A stretch of DNA of 44,889 bases from Pseudomonadota bacterium (GTDB taxonomy: Bacteria > Pseudomonadota > Gammaproteobacteria > Xanthomonadales > Xanthomonadaceae), in NCBI GenBank assembly GCA_023390905.1, contig JAEWBY010000100.1, positions 1 through 44,889 of the forward strand, written 5' to 3'. A program made the position numbers and the translations under genes. Of the stretch, positions 1-7,636 are shown piece after piece. The stretch's first letter is position 1; every line of letters begins with the position of its first letter. Under the pieces are notes generated by a model. It ran no database searches, had not been told where the DNA came from, and was given only the letters and a program-made list of their open reading frames with translations.

Positions 1-114
1 TTTGCTTTGTGGAGGGCACCGCAACGGGTCCCGTCTCCATTTCCGGCGCAGGATCCGGAGTGCGCCGCTGGGCCGATGCGCGTCATGCTTCCATGCCTCT
101 GATGGAGCACACAC

Positions 115-597
115 ATGCACGCTTACCGAATCTCCGGGCTGGATCCCGCCTTGTTCGATTCCTGCCGATCGCTTGACGCCGCCGCGCTCGCCCGGTGCGG
201 CGCGCGCAGGGTCGTGGCCGATAGCGACAGCGGATATCCGTGCCGGATATCGCTCGAGAACGCCCGCACAGGCGAAAGCCTGCTCCTGTTGCCCTTTGAA
301 CACCATCCGGTTTCCGGCCCGTATCGCGCCAGCGGTCCGATCTTCATTCGCGAATGCGCGACCCAAAGGAACTGGATGGATGACGCCGTACCCGAATCGT
401 TCCTGCGTCGCCTGCTGTCGGTTCGCGCCTACGATGCCGAAGGCGAAATGCGTGATGCAGACGTAGCCGAAGGCACCCAGCTCGAGGCCCTGATCCAGCG
501 CTTACTGGACGATACGCAGGTTGACTACCTGCACATCCACAATGCGCGCCGCGGTTGCTACGCGGCGCGCGTGACGCGTCAGTCCCGCCGGTCCTGA
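115..597 (+). CDS. DUF1203 family protein
   Basis: A 160-residue protein that I recognise as a DUF1203 member from its layout: MHAYRISGLD at the N-terminus, GARRVVADS near residue 30, CRISLENA...GESLLLLPFEH near 45-62, and PYRASGPIFIRE near 70. The family has no established biochemical role. The start is supported by a GGAG ribosome-binding site at 104-107, seven bases before the ATG. No signal peptide or membrane segment is visible, so a soluble cytoplasmic protein is likely. Its last 19 bases overlap the 3' end of the convergent NADH dehydrogenase gene. The sequence before 104 is open in more than one frame and may hold the tail of an upstream gene, but I could not identify one. Confidence 0.85.
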   Translation: MHAYRISGLDPALFDSCRSLDAAALARCGARRVVADSDSGYPCRISLENARTGESLLLLPFEHHPVSGPYRASGPIFIRECATQRNWMDDAVPESFLRRLLSVRAYDAEGEMRDADVAEGTQLEALIQRLLDDTQVDYLHIHNARRGCYAARVTRQSRRS

Positions 598-1856
598 TCG
601 GCCGGACCGAAAATGATCCGCGCGGCGCGTTGGTAGCTCCAGTACGCCCACGCCCAGTTGAGCAGCACGACGAGCCGATTACGGAATCCAATCAGGAAGA
701 ACACGTGCGCGGCCAGCCAGAACCACCACGCGAGCAAACCCGAAAGCTTCAGCCGGCCGAAGTGGACCACGGCCGCCATCCGGCCAATCGTCGCGAGATT
801 TCCATAATCCCGATAGCGGAACCTGCCTGGCGCACGACGATTGAGCCTGGCGCTGATCGCCGCGGCGACATGACGACCCATCTGTTTCGCGGCGGGCGCG
901 ACACCGGGCACCTGGCGTTCGCCGTCGTGCACGCTCGCCAGATCACCGGCGACGAATATCTCCGGATGATTCGGCACGCTCAAATCCGGCTGCACCAGGA
1001 CGCGGCCGGAGCGATCCAGCGCCACATCCAGTGAACGCGCAAGGGGAGACGCTGCCACGCCGGCGGCCCACACGACGGTGCGCGCGGCGATGAATCCGCC
1101 TTCGCGCAGGCGATAACCTTCATCGTCAATCGCGGTGACGGCGTTTCCCGTGGACACCTCGACGCCGAGACGCTCAAGCTGGCGACGTGCCCGCTCGGAA
1201 AGATCCTCTGGAAACGACGCCAGAATCCGCGGCCCGGCTTCAACCAGCCGCACACGCGCACTTGAGGGATCGATGTTGCGGAATTCATTGCGCAGGGTGT
1301 GTCGCGCAATCTCGGCCAGGGTTCCGGCCAATTCCACGCCGGTCGGCCCGCCACCGACGATGGCGAAGCTCAACCAAGCCGCTCGCTTGACGGGGTCGGT
1401 CTCGGCTTCGGCGCGTTCGAATGCGAGCAGCAGATGACGGCGCAACTTCAGTGCATCGTCCAGCGTCTTAAGTCCGGGCGCGTGCGCGGCCCACTCATCG
1501 TGTCCGAAGTAGGCATGGGTCGCACCGGAGGCGAGCAGCAGGTAGTCGTAGGCGAGAGCTTCTCCATCAGCCAGCACGACCTGCCGTGCCGCCTTCCGGA
1601 TCTCGACCACTTCCGCCAGCCGGACTTCCACGTTTTTCTGCCGGCGAAGGATATGCCGCAGCGGCGCGGCGATGTCGGGCGCGGACAAACCGGCGGTGGC
1701 GACCTGGTACAACAGCGGCTGGAACAAATGATGGTTGCAACGATCCAGCAGCGTGATCCGCACCGGCGCCTTCGCCAGCGCGCGTGTTGCCCAGAGCCCT
1801 GCGAATCCGCCGCCAACGACGACGACATGCGGCGTCACTGCATGCGTGGGGGTCAT
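579..1856 (-). CDS. ndh: Type II NADH dehydrogenase (NDH-2), FAD-dependent
   Basis: A single-subunit NADH:quinone oxidoreductase, which passes electrons from NADH to quinone without pumping protons. Seen directly: an N-terminal FAD-binding Rossmann motif (VVVGGGFAGLWATRAL), the HHLFQPLLYQVATAGLS block typical of NDH-2, a second dinucleotide motif for NADH (IVGGGPTGVELAGTLAE), a C-terminal FAD contact (VFVAGDLA), and a hydrophobic, Trp-rich C-terminus (AWWFWLAAHVFFLIGF) that would attach it to the inner membrane. I chose the ATG at 1856 because GGAG lies seven bases upstream. A TTG at 1871 is in frame but has no such site. The length, 425 residues, fits the family. It could be a related FAD-dependent pyridine nucleotide-disulphide oxidoreductase, but the C-terminal tail favours NDH-2. 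Confidence 0.9.
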   Translation of the reverse strand: MTPTHAVTPHVVVVGGGFAGLWATRALAKAPVRITLLDRCNHHLFQPLLYQVATAGLSAPDIAAPLRHILRRQKNVEVRLAEVVEIRKAARQVVLADGEALAYDYLLLASGATHAYFGHDEWAAHAPGLKTLDDALKLRRHLLLAFERAEAETDPVKRAAWLSFAIVGGGPTGVELAGTLAEIARHTLRNEFRNIDPSSARVRLVEAGPRILASFPEDLSERARRQLERLGVEVSTGNAVTAIDDEGYRLREGGFIAARTVVWAAGVAASPLARSLDVALDRSGRVLVQPDLSVPNHPEIFVAGDLASVHDGERQVPGVAPAAKQMGRHVAAAISARLNRRAPGRFRYRDYGNLATIGRMAAVVHFGRLKLSGLLAWWFWLAAHVFFLIGFRNRLVVLLNWAWAYWSYQRAARIIFGPADQDRRD

Positions 1857-1931
1857 GAGGATCTCCGTCAAGCCGAATGTCGACGGAGATCAGGATAGCC
1901 CGGGTGGCCTCGCTACAGCCTCATCGCAAAG

Positions 1932-1961
1932 AAAAAGGGCTGGCGCCATGGACGCCAGCCC
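1932..1961 (-). terminator. Rho-independent terminator of the autotransporter gene
   Basis: A nine-base-pair GC-rich stem, 1937-1945 pairing with 1953-1961 around a seven-base loop, is followed on the minus strand by a T-run (complement of 1932-1936). It begins 39 bases past the autotransporter stop codon, where a terminator is expected. It separates that gene from ndh, which therefore should have its own promoter in 1857-1931. Confidence 0.85.
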
Positions 1962-1999
1962 TTCGTTACGCTTGCAGATCGTTCAGATCCCGAGGTGCA

Positions 2000-3643
2000 T
2001 CAGAACGACCAGCGCAGACCCAGGTTGGCCGTCCAGCCTTCGCGGCTCGGGCCGCCGATGTCCTTCTGCCACGCCATGTCGCCATACACCGAGAGGCGCT
2101 GGTTGAATGCGGCGGTCATGCCGTAGCCGAATTCCGCGGTCTGGCCGAACTCGCCCGTACCCACATAGGTGTTGGCCAGATGCAGGCGCTGGTGCGGACC
2201 CTCGCTGCCATAGACGTTGAGCTTGACGTACTGCGTCAGCGCGGTGCCGTGGGCGTTGGTGTCCGGCGTCAGCAATGCGCGTGCGCCGACCCGCCACACG
2301 AACACCTCCGGCTGGCCCATGTCCACGCGCAGACCGTCGATGTCATAGGCGGTCTCGGTGTCAAGCTTGTGCCATGCCACCTGCGCCTGCGGCTGGACCG
2401 TCAGGTAGTCGCTGACCTGCCAGCCATAACCGGCTTCCACCGACGCGAAGATATCGTTGGAATCCAGACGCGCGGCCAGGCCGCGACCGGTGTAGATGTC
2501 GCTGCGGTAGTCACTGGCGCCGAACACGCCGTCCACATAGAAACCGTTGCTCTGCCAGGTGACGGTCGCGGCGTAGTTGGCCGCCTTGATCTTGGAGCGG
2601 CTCGTGCCGATCGCCACGTCGGTCAGGCTGTCGTACACATCCGACGGCGTGACCTTGCTCTGGCCATTGGCATAGAACAGACCGAAGCGCACGCTGCTGT
2701 CCTCGCCCAGGTTCTTCAGCCAGTTGCCGCCGATCTGCAAGCCATGCACGGTCTGCTCGTAGTCGTGGCCGTACTCGTCGAAGCGCAGGTCGGTGATGTA
2801 GCGGCGATCGTTGCCGAAAGCACGCGCATACATTTCGAAGCCACCGTCTTCGGCTTCATGCGCGCCCCCGATCTCACCCATGCGCTGATGCAGCGAACCG
2901 ATGACCTCCTGACCATAAGCCAGCAGTGCGTTGTTGTGCACGAGGTAGCTGCTCGCCTGGGGGACCAGGCCATACACGACCGGCCCATCCGGATTCGCGG
3001 GATTGACCGGAGTCACTGGCGTGACCGGTGTGACCGGCGTGGTGGTCGCCTTGGCGTTCTGCAAACGGTAATCCCAATGGCCATCGCTGTCGGTGTTGAC
3101 CAGGCGCTGGCTGGCGTCCGACGTGCCCGGCTGGTACGCATACAGACGGTACTGATATGCACCCACTGCCACATAGTCGCCCTGCAATGCGAAAGCGCCG
3201 GCGGAAGACGTGCCGGAGACCTGCGCCACGGAGATGCCTTCGTTGGCGTCGTTGATGCTGTTGGTGTTGAGATCCGTCGATGCGCCGGCGCCGCCGTTGT
3301 TCGCGATGCTGAGCATCGCCACGCCCGACATGTTGCCGTTGATGAGGATGCGGTTGGTGTCCTGTCCGCTGACCGTGGTGCCGCCGGCGTTGAACACGGT
3401 GTTCATCTTGATCGTGCTGCTGGTGACCGAAACATCACCATTGGACACCAGGTTTCCGTACTGGCCACCCGTCGCCGGAACGTTGAACGTCACCGTCGAG
3501 TTGGTCAGCGTGGCACCGGAAAAGGTGAACGAACCGCCCGAAGTGTTCACTCCGCTCAGGGTGGTGCCGGCCATCGCGGGCAGGGCGATGCCCATGCCGA
3601 GTGCCAGATGGATACTTGCAATCAGGGTCTTCTTGTTGAACAT
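2000..3643 (-). CDS. Autotransporter (type Va) with a short passenger
   Basis: A 547-residue outer-membrane autotransporter. Seen: a Sec signal peptide (MFNKKTLIASIHLALGMG then ALPAMA, cleavage near residue 25); a Gly/Ser/Thr/Asn-rich passenger to about residue 210 (short motifs such as TLSGVNTSGGSFTFSGATL, consistent with a beta-helix); a Thr-Pro-Val repeat linker near 210-225; and a beta-barrel over roughly the last 270 residues that ends in GLRWSF, the aromatic-terminal signature read by the Bam machinery. There is no catalytic triad or known adhesin motif in the passenger, so its activity is unknown. An AAGGA site about nine bases before the ATG supports the start. The gene is monocistronic, with a strong terminator downstream. 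Confidence 0.88.
   Translation of the reverse strand: MFNKKTLIASIHLALGMGIALPAMAGTTLSGVNTSGGSFTFSGATLTNSTVTFNVPATGGQYGNLVSNGDVSVTSSTIKMNTVFNAGGTTVSGQDTNRILINGNMSGVAMLSIANNGGAGASTDLNTNSINDANEGISVAQVSGTSSAGAFALQGDYVAVGAYQYRLYAYQPGTSDASQRLVNTDSDGHWDYRLQNAKATTTPVTPVTPVTPVNPANPDGPVVYGLVPQASSYLVHNNALLAYGQEVIGSLHQRMGEIGGAHEAEDGGFEMYARAFGNDRRYITDLRFDEYGHDYEQTVHGLQIGGNWLKNLGEDSSVRFGLFYANGQSKVTPSDVYDSLTDVAIGTSRSKIKAANYAATVTWQSNGFYVDGVFGASDYRSDIYTGRGLAARLDSNDIFASVEAGYGWQVSDYLTVQPQAQVAWHKLDTETAYDIDGLRVDMGQPEVFVWRVGARALLTPDTNAHGTALTQYVKLNVYGSEGPHQRLHLANTYVGTGEFGQTAEFGYGMTAAFNQRLSVYGDMAWQKDIGGPSREGWTANLGLRWSF
3005..3040 (-). repeat. Four 9-bp tandem units encoding Thr-Pro-Val
   Basis: Units at 3005-3013, 3014-3022, 3023-3031 and 3032-3040 are near-identical (plus-strand form GACCGGNGT, with the second unit diverged). 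Each encodes Thr-Pro-Val in the autotransporter linker between passenger and barrel. Because the unit is three codons, copy-number change would alter linker length without shifting frame. Confidence 0.8.
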
Positions 3644-4003
3644 GGAACGTTCCTTTTTGTGGGTGTTGCCGGGATGCCGCGGAGAAGGCGACTACCGGTA
3701 CTGCCGGCGCCGCGGACGTCGACGAGGACCGCGCGAGCGACGCAGCAGCAGGAACGTGGAAGAACGAAGGCGTGCGGATGCGCTGTGGACCGGGCCAGGC
3801 CATGCATCCAGGCGGCATGAAGCCGCATTCCGGCGGACACTCGCTTCCGTGACTCTGTGCTTCTGCTTCCTGCGACTGCGGTCCCGCGGATTTCGTCGCG
3901 GGTTAGCGTAGGGATGGCATCTGCATCGAGGAATCGGAATAGTCTGAAAAGCGAGTCACGCACTGAAAAAAGGCAGTGCTGTCCGCTGTGCAGCATCAGG
4001 ATC
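3644..4003. other. 360-bp intergenic region between priA and the autotransporter
   Basis: No credible gene lies here. The region must hold the autotransporter promoter (minus strand) and the end of the priA transcript. I see a small hairpin GCGGC-ATGAA-GCCGC at 3812-3826, and a weak terminator-like element at 3966-3995 just past priA. The ORFs that cross this region read in shadow frames and show no family signature. Confidence 0.6.
3966..3995 (-). terminator. Possible weak terminator after priA
   Basis: On the minus strand, eight bases beyond the priA stop codon, a five-base-pair stem (3991-3995 with 3977-3981, nine-base loop) is followed after five bases by six T residues (complement of 3966-3971). 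The stem is short, so this is a weak candidate. Confidence 0.3.
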
Positions 4004-6202
4004 TCAGTAGAGATCGATGGGATCGACGTCCAGTGACCAGCGCACGCGACGCGCAGTCTGCAACGAATACAACAGCGGAACGACTGCATCGAGCAGACGA
4101 TGCAGTGATCGACGCTGGGGTGCGCCGATGATCACCTGGCTGCGGTGGTAGCCGGCGCGGCGCGGCATCGGTGCGGGCAACGGACCATGCGTGCTGATGC
4201 CTCCGTCGGTGCCCGTATGCTCGCGCAGCAATGCCGCGGCCTCATGCAGGAACGCATGATTCGCCTCGACGTGTTGCGCTTCGGCGCGCAGCAGTGCCAG
4301 ATGCGCGAACGGCGGAAAACCAGCGGCTTCGCGCTGGATCAGATCGGCCTCGGCGAATGCGTGGTAACCGCCATTGATCAGTGTGTTCAGCAGTGGATGA
4401 TCCGGGTGATGCGTCTGCACCCACACTTCGCCCGGTCTCTGCGCACGGCCGGCGCGACCGGCGACCTGGATCAACTGTTGCGCAAGCCGTTCGCTGGCGC
4501 GGAAGTCGGCGGAAAACAGGCCTTCGTCGACACCGACCACGGCGACCAGCGTCAGATGCGGCAAATCGTGGCCTTTGGCGAGAATCTGCGTGCCGACGAG
4601 AATGCCGGGTGCGGCGCCGAGGCGCTTCAACTGCAGCGCGAGCCCGTCCTTTCGCTGCGTGGTGCCGCGATCGATCCGCAGGACGGGGAAATCAACAAAC
4701 GCCTCGCTCAGGCGTTCTTCCAGCCGCTCCGTGCCGATGCCCTGCGGCTGCAGGGCGAGTCCGCCGCAATCCGGGCACGCCAGCGGCGCGGGTTGCCGCG
4801 CGCCGCAGTGATGACACTGCAGGCGCTTGCCGGCGGCGTGCACCGTCATCGACGCATCGCAGCGGCGACAATGGGCGGTCCAGCCGCAGTCGTGGCACAG
4901 CAGCACCGGCGCATAGCCACGCCGGTTCTTGAATACCAGTACCTGCCCGCCGGCTTCGAGATTCTGGCCAATCGCCTGCATCAACTCCGGCGCCAGGCCC
5001 ACGTCGAGGGGGCGCTTGCGTACATCCAGCACGCGTACGCGCGGGGGCTGTGCGTTGCCGGCGCGCTGCCGCAATCGCAGATGCCCATAGCGGCCGCTGC
5101 GCGCGTTGTGGAGTGATTCCAGCGAGGGTGTGGCGCTGCCCAGGAGCACCGGCACATCGAGCGCCTTCGCGCGTACGAGTGCGAAATCGCGCGCGTGGTA
5201 GCGGATGCCGTCCTGCTGCTTGTAGCTCGCGTCGTGTTCTTCGTCGACCACGATCAGACCCGCTTCCGGCAGCGGCACGAACACCGCCGATCGGGTCCCG
5301 ACGATCACGCGCGCTTCGCCGCGTGCGCAGGCGGCCCAGGTGCGCGCGCGCTCGTTGTCGTTCAATCCGGAGTGCAGCACGTGCACGGGCACATCCACGC
5401 GCGCGCGGAAGCGGGCCAGCGTCTGCGGCGTCAGGCCAATCTCCGGCACCAGCACGAGCGCCTGCCTGCCGCGCGCCACGCAATCAGCGATCGCCTGCAG
5501 GTACACCTCGGTCTTCCCGCTGCCGGTCACGCCGTCGAGCAGGAAGGGCGCGAATCCCCGCGCGGCTAGGATTTCTCCGCATGCGTGCGCCTGTTCGGCG
5601 TTGAGGGCTGGTCCGGTCTGGATTTCAGCGGGTGCGGCGTCCGCTTCGGCGGCGATGCGTTCGACCAAGCCGCGTTTTTCGAGGGAGCGGGCCGCTTCGC
5701 GCCAGCGCTCCATGCGGACCTGCAACGCCGCTTCCGACAGGGCGGAAAGCTTCAACAGCTCCGCCAACTGCCGCGTGCGCGTGCCCCGCCGCAGACCGTC
5801 GACAGCGCTGCGGCCGGCTTCGCTCAGGCGCCATTGCCACACGGGCTCGGGGTCTGGGAGCGGCTCACCTTGCCGCAGGGTGGCGGGCACGGCCGTGGCG
5901 AGGACTTCGCCCAGTGGCGCGTGCGTGTACCGGGCAAGCCATGCCAGCGACTCCCAGAGTTCACCCTGCAGGAGCGGCGACTCATCCAACCACGCCAGCG
6001 CCGGCTTGAGTTCGAGCTCGCCGGCTTCAGAAGGCCCCGCGTCCACCACCCAGCCGACCAGTTCGCGGCTCCCGAACGGTACCCGCACCCGCCGGCCGAC
6101 CGGGCTTGCCGGAACGGCTTCGACTGCGCCGGGGAGGCGGTAATCGAACAGTCTCGGCAGCGGAACCGGCAGGGCAACGCGAAGGACGGGTTCGGAAGTC
6201 AT
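4004..6202 (-). CDS. priA: Primosomal replication-restart helicase PriA
   Basis: PriA recognises abandoned replication forks, unwinds the lagging strand and starts primosome assembly. In order: an N-terminal 3'-DNA-binding domain (VLRVALPVPLPRLFDYRLP); Walker A in DGVTGSGKTEVYLQ near residue 220-233; the DEEH box (VVDEEHDASYKQQDG) near 315; helicase motif GSATPSLESL; eight zinc-binding cysteines around 430-480 (CHDCGW, CRRCDA, CHHCGA, CPDCGG); motif V (ILVGTQILAKGHDLPHLTL); and motif VI (QVAGRAGRAQRPGEV). I chose the ATG at 6202, which gives 732 residues, the same as E. coli PriA, and begins just before the conserved domain. A GTG at 6232 would add ten residues, but its G-run lies only two bases away. 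The gene is monocistronic and lies beside the DnaA-box region. Confidence 0.95.
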   Translation of the reverse strand: MTSEPVLRVALPVPLPRLFDYRLPGAVEAVPASPVGRRVRVPFGSRELVGWVVDAGPSEAGELELKPALAWLDESPLLQGELWESLAWLARYTHAPLGEVLATAVPATLRQGEPLPDPEPVWQWRLSEAGRSAVDGLRRGTRTRQLAELLKLSALSEAALQVRMERWREAARSLEKRGLVERIAAEADAAPAEIQTGPALNAEQAHACGEILAARGFAPFLLDGVTGSGKTEVYLQAIADCVARGRQALVLVPEIGLTPQTLARFRARVDVPVHVLHSGLNDNERARTWAACARGEARVIVGTRSAVFVPLPEAGLIVVDEEHDASYKQQDGIRYHARDFALVRAKALDVPVLLGSATPSLESLHNARSGRYGHLRLRQRAGNAQPPRVRVLDVRKRPLDVGLAPELMQAIGQNLEAGGQVLVFKNRRGYAPVLLCHDCGWTAHCRRCDASMTVHAAGKRLQCHHCGARQPAPLACPDCGGLALQPQGIGTERLEERLSEAFVDFPVLRIDRGTTQRKDGLALQLKRLGAAPGILVGTQILAKGHDLPHLTLVAVVGVDEGLFSADFRASERLAQQLIQVAGRAGRAQRPGEVWVQTHHPDHPLLNTLINGGYHAFAEADLIQREAAGFPPFAHLALLRAEAQHVEANHAFLHEAAALLREHTGTDGGISTHGPLPAPMPRRAGYHRSQVIIGAPQRRSLHRLLDAVVPLLYSLQTARRVRWSLDVDPIDLY

Positions 6203-6318
6203 CGCGCTCAGTTTAGCGGTCACGACGGCCACATCCCCCTCATCCCCGTTTGCGTGACTAAGCTGTCAAAACCTTGACGAAGATCATGCAAGTGCGCGTC
6301 GCTGCTGGGGATTCGATC

Positions 6319-6341
6319 TTATCCACACCAATTGTGGATAA
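6319..6341. promoter_or_regulatory. Two perfect DnaA boxes in inverted orientation
   Basis: TTATCCACA at 6319-6327 and TGTGGATAA at 6333-6341 are both exact matches to the strong DnaA 9-mer and face each other across a five-base spacer (CCAAT). A third copy, TGTGCATGA at 6345-6353, has one mismatch and the same orientation as the second. The exact inverted pair in a noncoding region points to DnaA binding, but binding itself is inferred. The arms could also form a nine-base-pair hairpin in RNA. Confidence 0.75.
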
Positions 6342-6439
6342 ATCTGTGCATGAAGGCTTGGCTCCACGCGCCGACGCGTGATTTTCAAGCGCTCCGCGGG
6401 CAATGGCTAAAAAAACGCCACAGAGTATTTTATCAAAAA

Positions 6440-6452
6440 AATCAATAACTTG
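6440..6452 (+). promoter_or_regulatory. Consensus IHF binding site
   Basis: AATCAATAACTTG matches WATCAANNNNTTR at every specified position and sits in an A/T-rich tract, the context that IHF favours. It lies about 100 bp from the DnaA-box pair. A single consensus match is only moderate evidence. Confidence 0.45.
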
Positions 6453-6646
6453 AATGTGAAACAAAGTTGAAATGCGATTTCACCGCGGCCTGCCGCGCCG
6501 CCCCATGACAGCCGCGTGACTGCTGTGCACAACGCAATTCGGCAAAACCCTTGTCCCACTTGAGAGAGCAGGTTTTGGACCGGTGTCAAGCCATCGTGAA
6601 AGCGGGCTTGGCGGCTATGATTCCCGCCGTATGAAACGCATTTTCC

Positions 6647-7636
6647 ATGCCTGAGCGTTCCGCCCCTTCGCCCGTGCCGGCCGCACTCACAGCCTTTTTC
6701 CGCGGGCTCGAACGGCGCGCGGCGCTGTTCGCGGAGCTCCAGAGCGGCGACGCGGAGCAGGGCGATCTGGTCGTGGCGACCACGATGCGCGGCTTCCACT
6801 CGGACGCCTCTGGTCTGCCGATGGCGGAATGGCCGCGCCGCTTCTGGCAGCGGTTGATGAGTGCCCCGGCGCTGCGTCCAACCACCGCCTCTCGCTGGCC
6901 TGATCCGCTGATGCATCTGTCTACGCTGAACGCGGCGGATCGACAGGCCCTGCTCAGCCGTCTGGCGGCTGGTCTTCCGGAAGACGAGGCGGCTGAAATC
7001 CTGGGCGTGGATCTGTCGCGCTACCGCGCATCCCTGGCCGCCGCCTGCCCGCGCCATTGCGACGGCCAGCCTGATGCGGCCGGATGGCGCGCGCTGGCCG
7101 AAGCGATCCAGATGCACGCGCGCAACCTGCCCGAGGAGCGGATGGTGCGCCTGGCGCGGCTCCGCGAACACGCGCTGGCGCCACCGGCAACCCGGCCGAA
7201 GCCGGTCACGTTGCGGCCGCCTGTCCCCGCCCCGCGCACGTCGCGCTGGCGGTCCCGGGCGCTGGCAGTCACGGTGCTGGCATGCGTCATGGCGCTCACG
7301 GCCGCCTACCTCTGGCCCGAAAGCCCGCTTCGGAGTGCGATGGGCGACGCCCGCCCGCCCGCGGATCGCCCCGCTCTGGCCGAAGATCCGGCCATCCTGA
7401 CCGAACCATTGGATTCACCGGCCGCGCCGGCCGCCACCATGGCGCCCGACGAAGTCCTGGCGACGCATCCGGATCTGGAACTGCTGCGCGATCCGGAAGC
7501 CCTGGCCATCGCACAGGACGCCGCGCTGCTGGCCTGGTATCAGGCGGGCAGTCCGCCGCCGGTGCCGCTGGACGCCACCGCGGCGGCCGATGCAATGCCG
7601 CTGCCCGAGGAGGAAGGCCGTGACACGACGTTCTAG
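6647..7636 (+). CDS. Membrane-anchored protein with a sigma-factor-like N-terminus
   Basis: A 329-residue protein I can only partly place. Residues about 12-140 look like a degenerate sigma-70/ECF fold: FFRGLERRAALFAELQSGDA (region 2-like), then LSTLNAADRQALLSRL and AGLPEDEAAEILGVDLSRYR (region 4-like helix-turn-helix). A Pro-rich linker leads to one membrane helix near 207-225 (ALAVTVLACVMALTAAYLW) and a roughly 100-residue acidic, Pro/Ala-rich C-terminal part that would lie in the periplasm. In Betaproteobacteria an ECF sigma gene, a DUF3619 membrane protein and a DUF3106 protein often sit together. Here one chain could combine the first two roles, which is inference. Its end overlaps the DUF3106 gene by 17 bp. 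No strong ribosome-binding site is visible. Confidence 0.7.
   Translation: MPERSAPSPVPAALTAFFRGLERRAALFAELQSGDAEQGDLVVATTMRGFHSDASGLPMAEWPRRFWQRLMSAPALRPTTASRWPDPLMHLSTLNAADRQALLSRLAAGLPEDEAAEILGVDLSRYRASLAAACPRHCDGQPDAAGWRALAEAIQMHARNLPEERMVRLARLREHALAPPATRPKPVTLRPPVPAPRTSRWRSRALAVTVLACVMALTAAYLWPESPLRSAMGDARPPADRPALAEDPAILTEPLDSPAAPAATMAPDEVLATHPDLELLRDPEALAIAQDAALLAWYQAGSPPPVPLDATAAADAMPLPEEEGRDTTF

Larger units (their letters stand above)
6203..6646. promoter_or_regulatory. AT-rich divergent regulatory region between priA and the sigma-like gene
   Basis: No credible gene is present in these 444 bases. The gap holds two inverted DnaA boxes (6319-6341), two one-mismatch DnaA-box-like sites (6345-6353 and 6524-6532), a hairpin CACGCG-CCGA-CGCGTG at 6365-6380, an A/T-rich tract at about 6408-6475 with a consensus IHF site inside it (6440-6452), an inverted repeat CAAAACC/GGTTTTG at 6543-6549 and 6571-6577, and a TATGAT element at 6616-6621 that could be the -10 of the rightward operon. 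The AT content is conspicuous against the surrounding sequence. It is the only place in the window with this density of regulatory motifs. Confidence 0.65.

Noticed and set aside
2..466. A 154-residue ORF overlapping the DUF1203 gene
   Set aside because: Arg/Cys-rich with no family features, in a shifted frame relative to the DUF1203 gene, which has a proper ribosome-binding site.
1877..3820. A 647-residue plus-strand ORF antisense to the autotransporter
   Set aside because: It is a high-GC shadow frame: no family signature, no ribosome-binding site, and the opposite strand encodes a complete autotransporter.
6203..6646. The DnaA-box region as the chromosomal origin oriC
   Set aside because: In this group oriC is normally beside dnaA/rpmH, which are not here, and two perfect boxes are fewer than expected for an origin. 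I kept it as a regulatory or titration site only.
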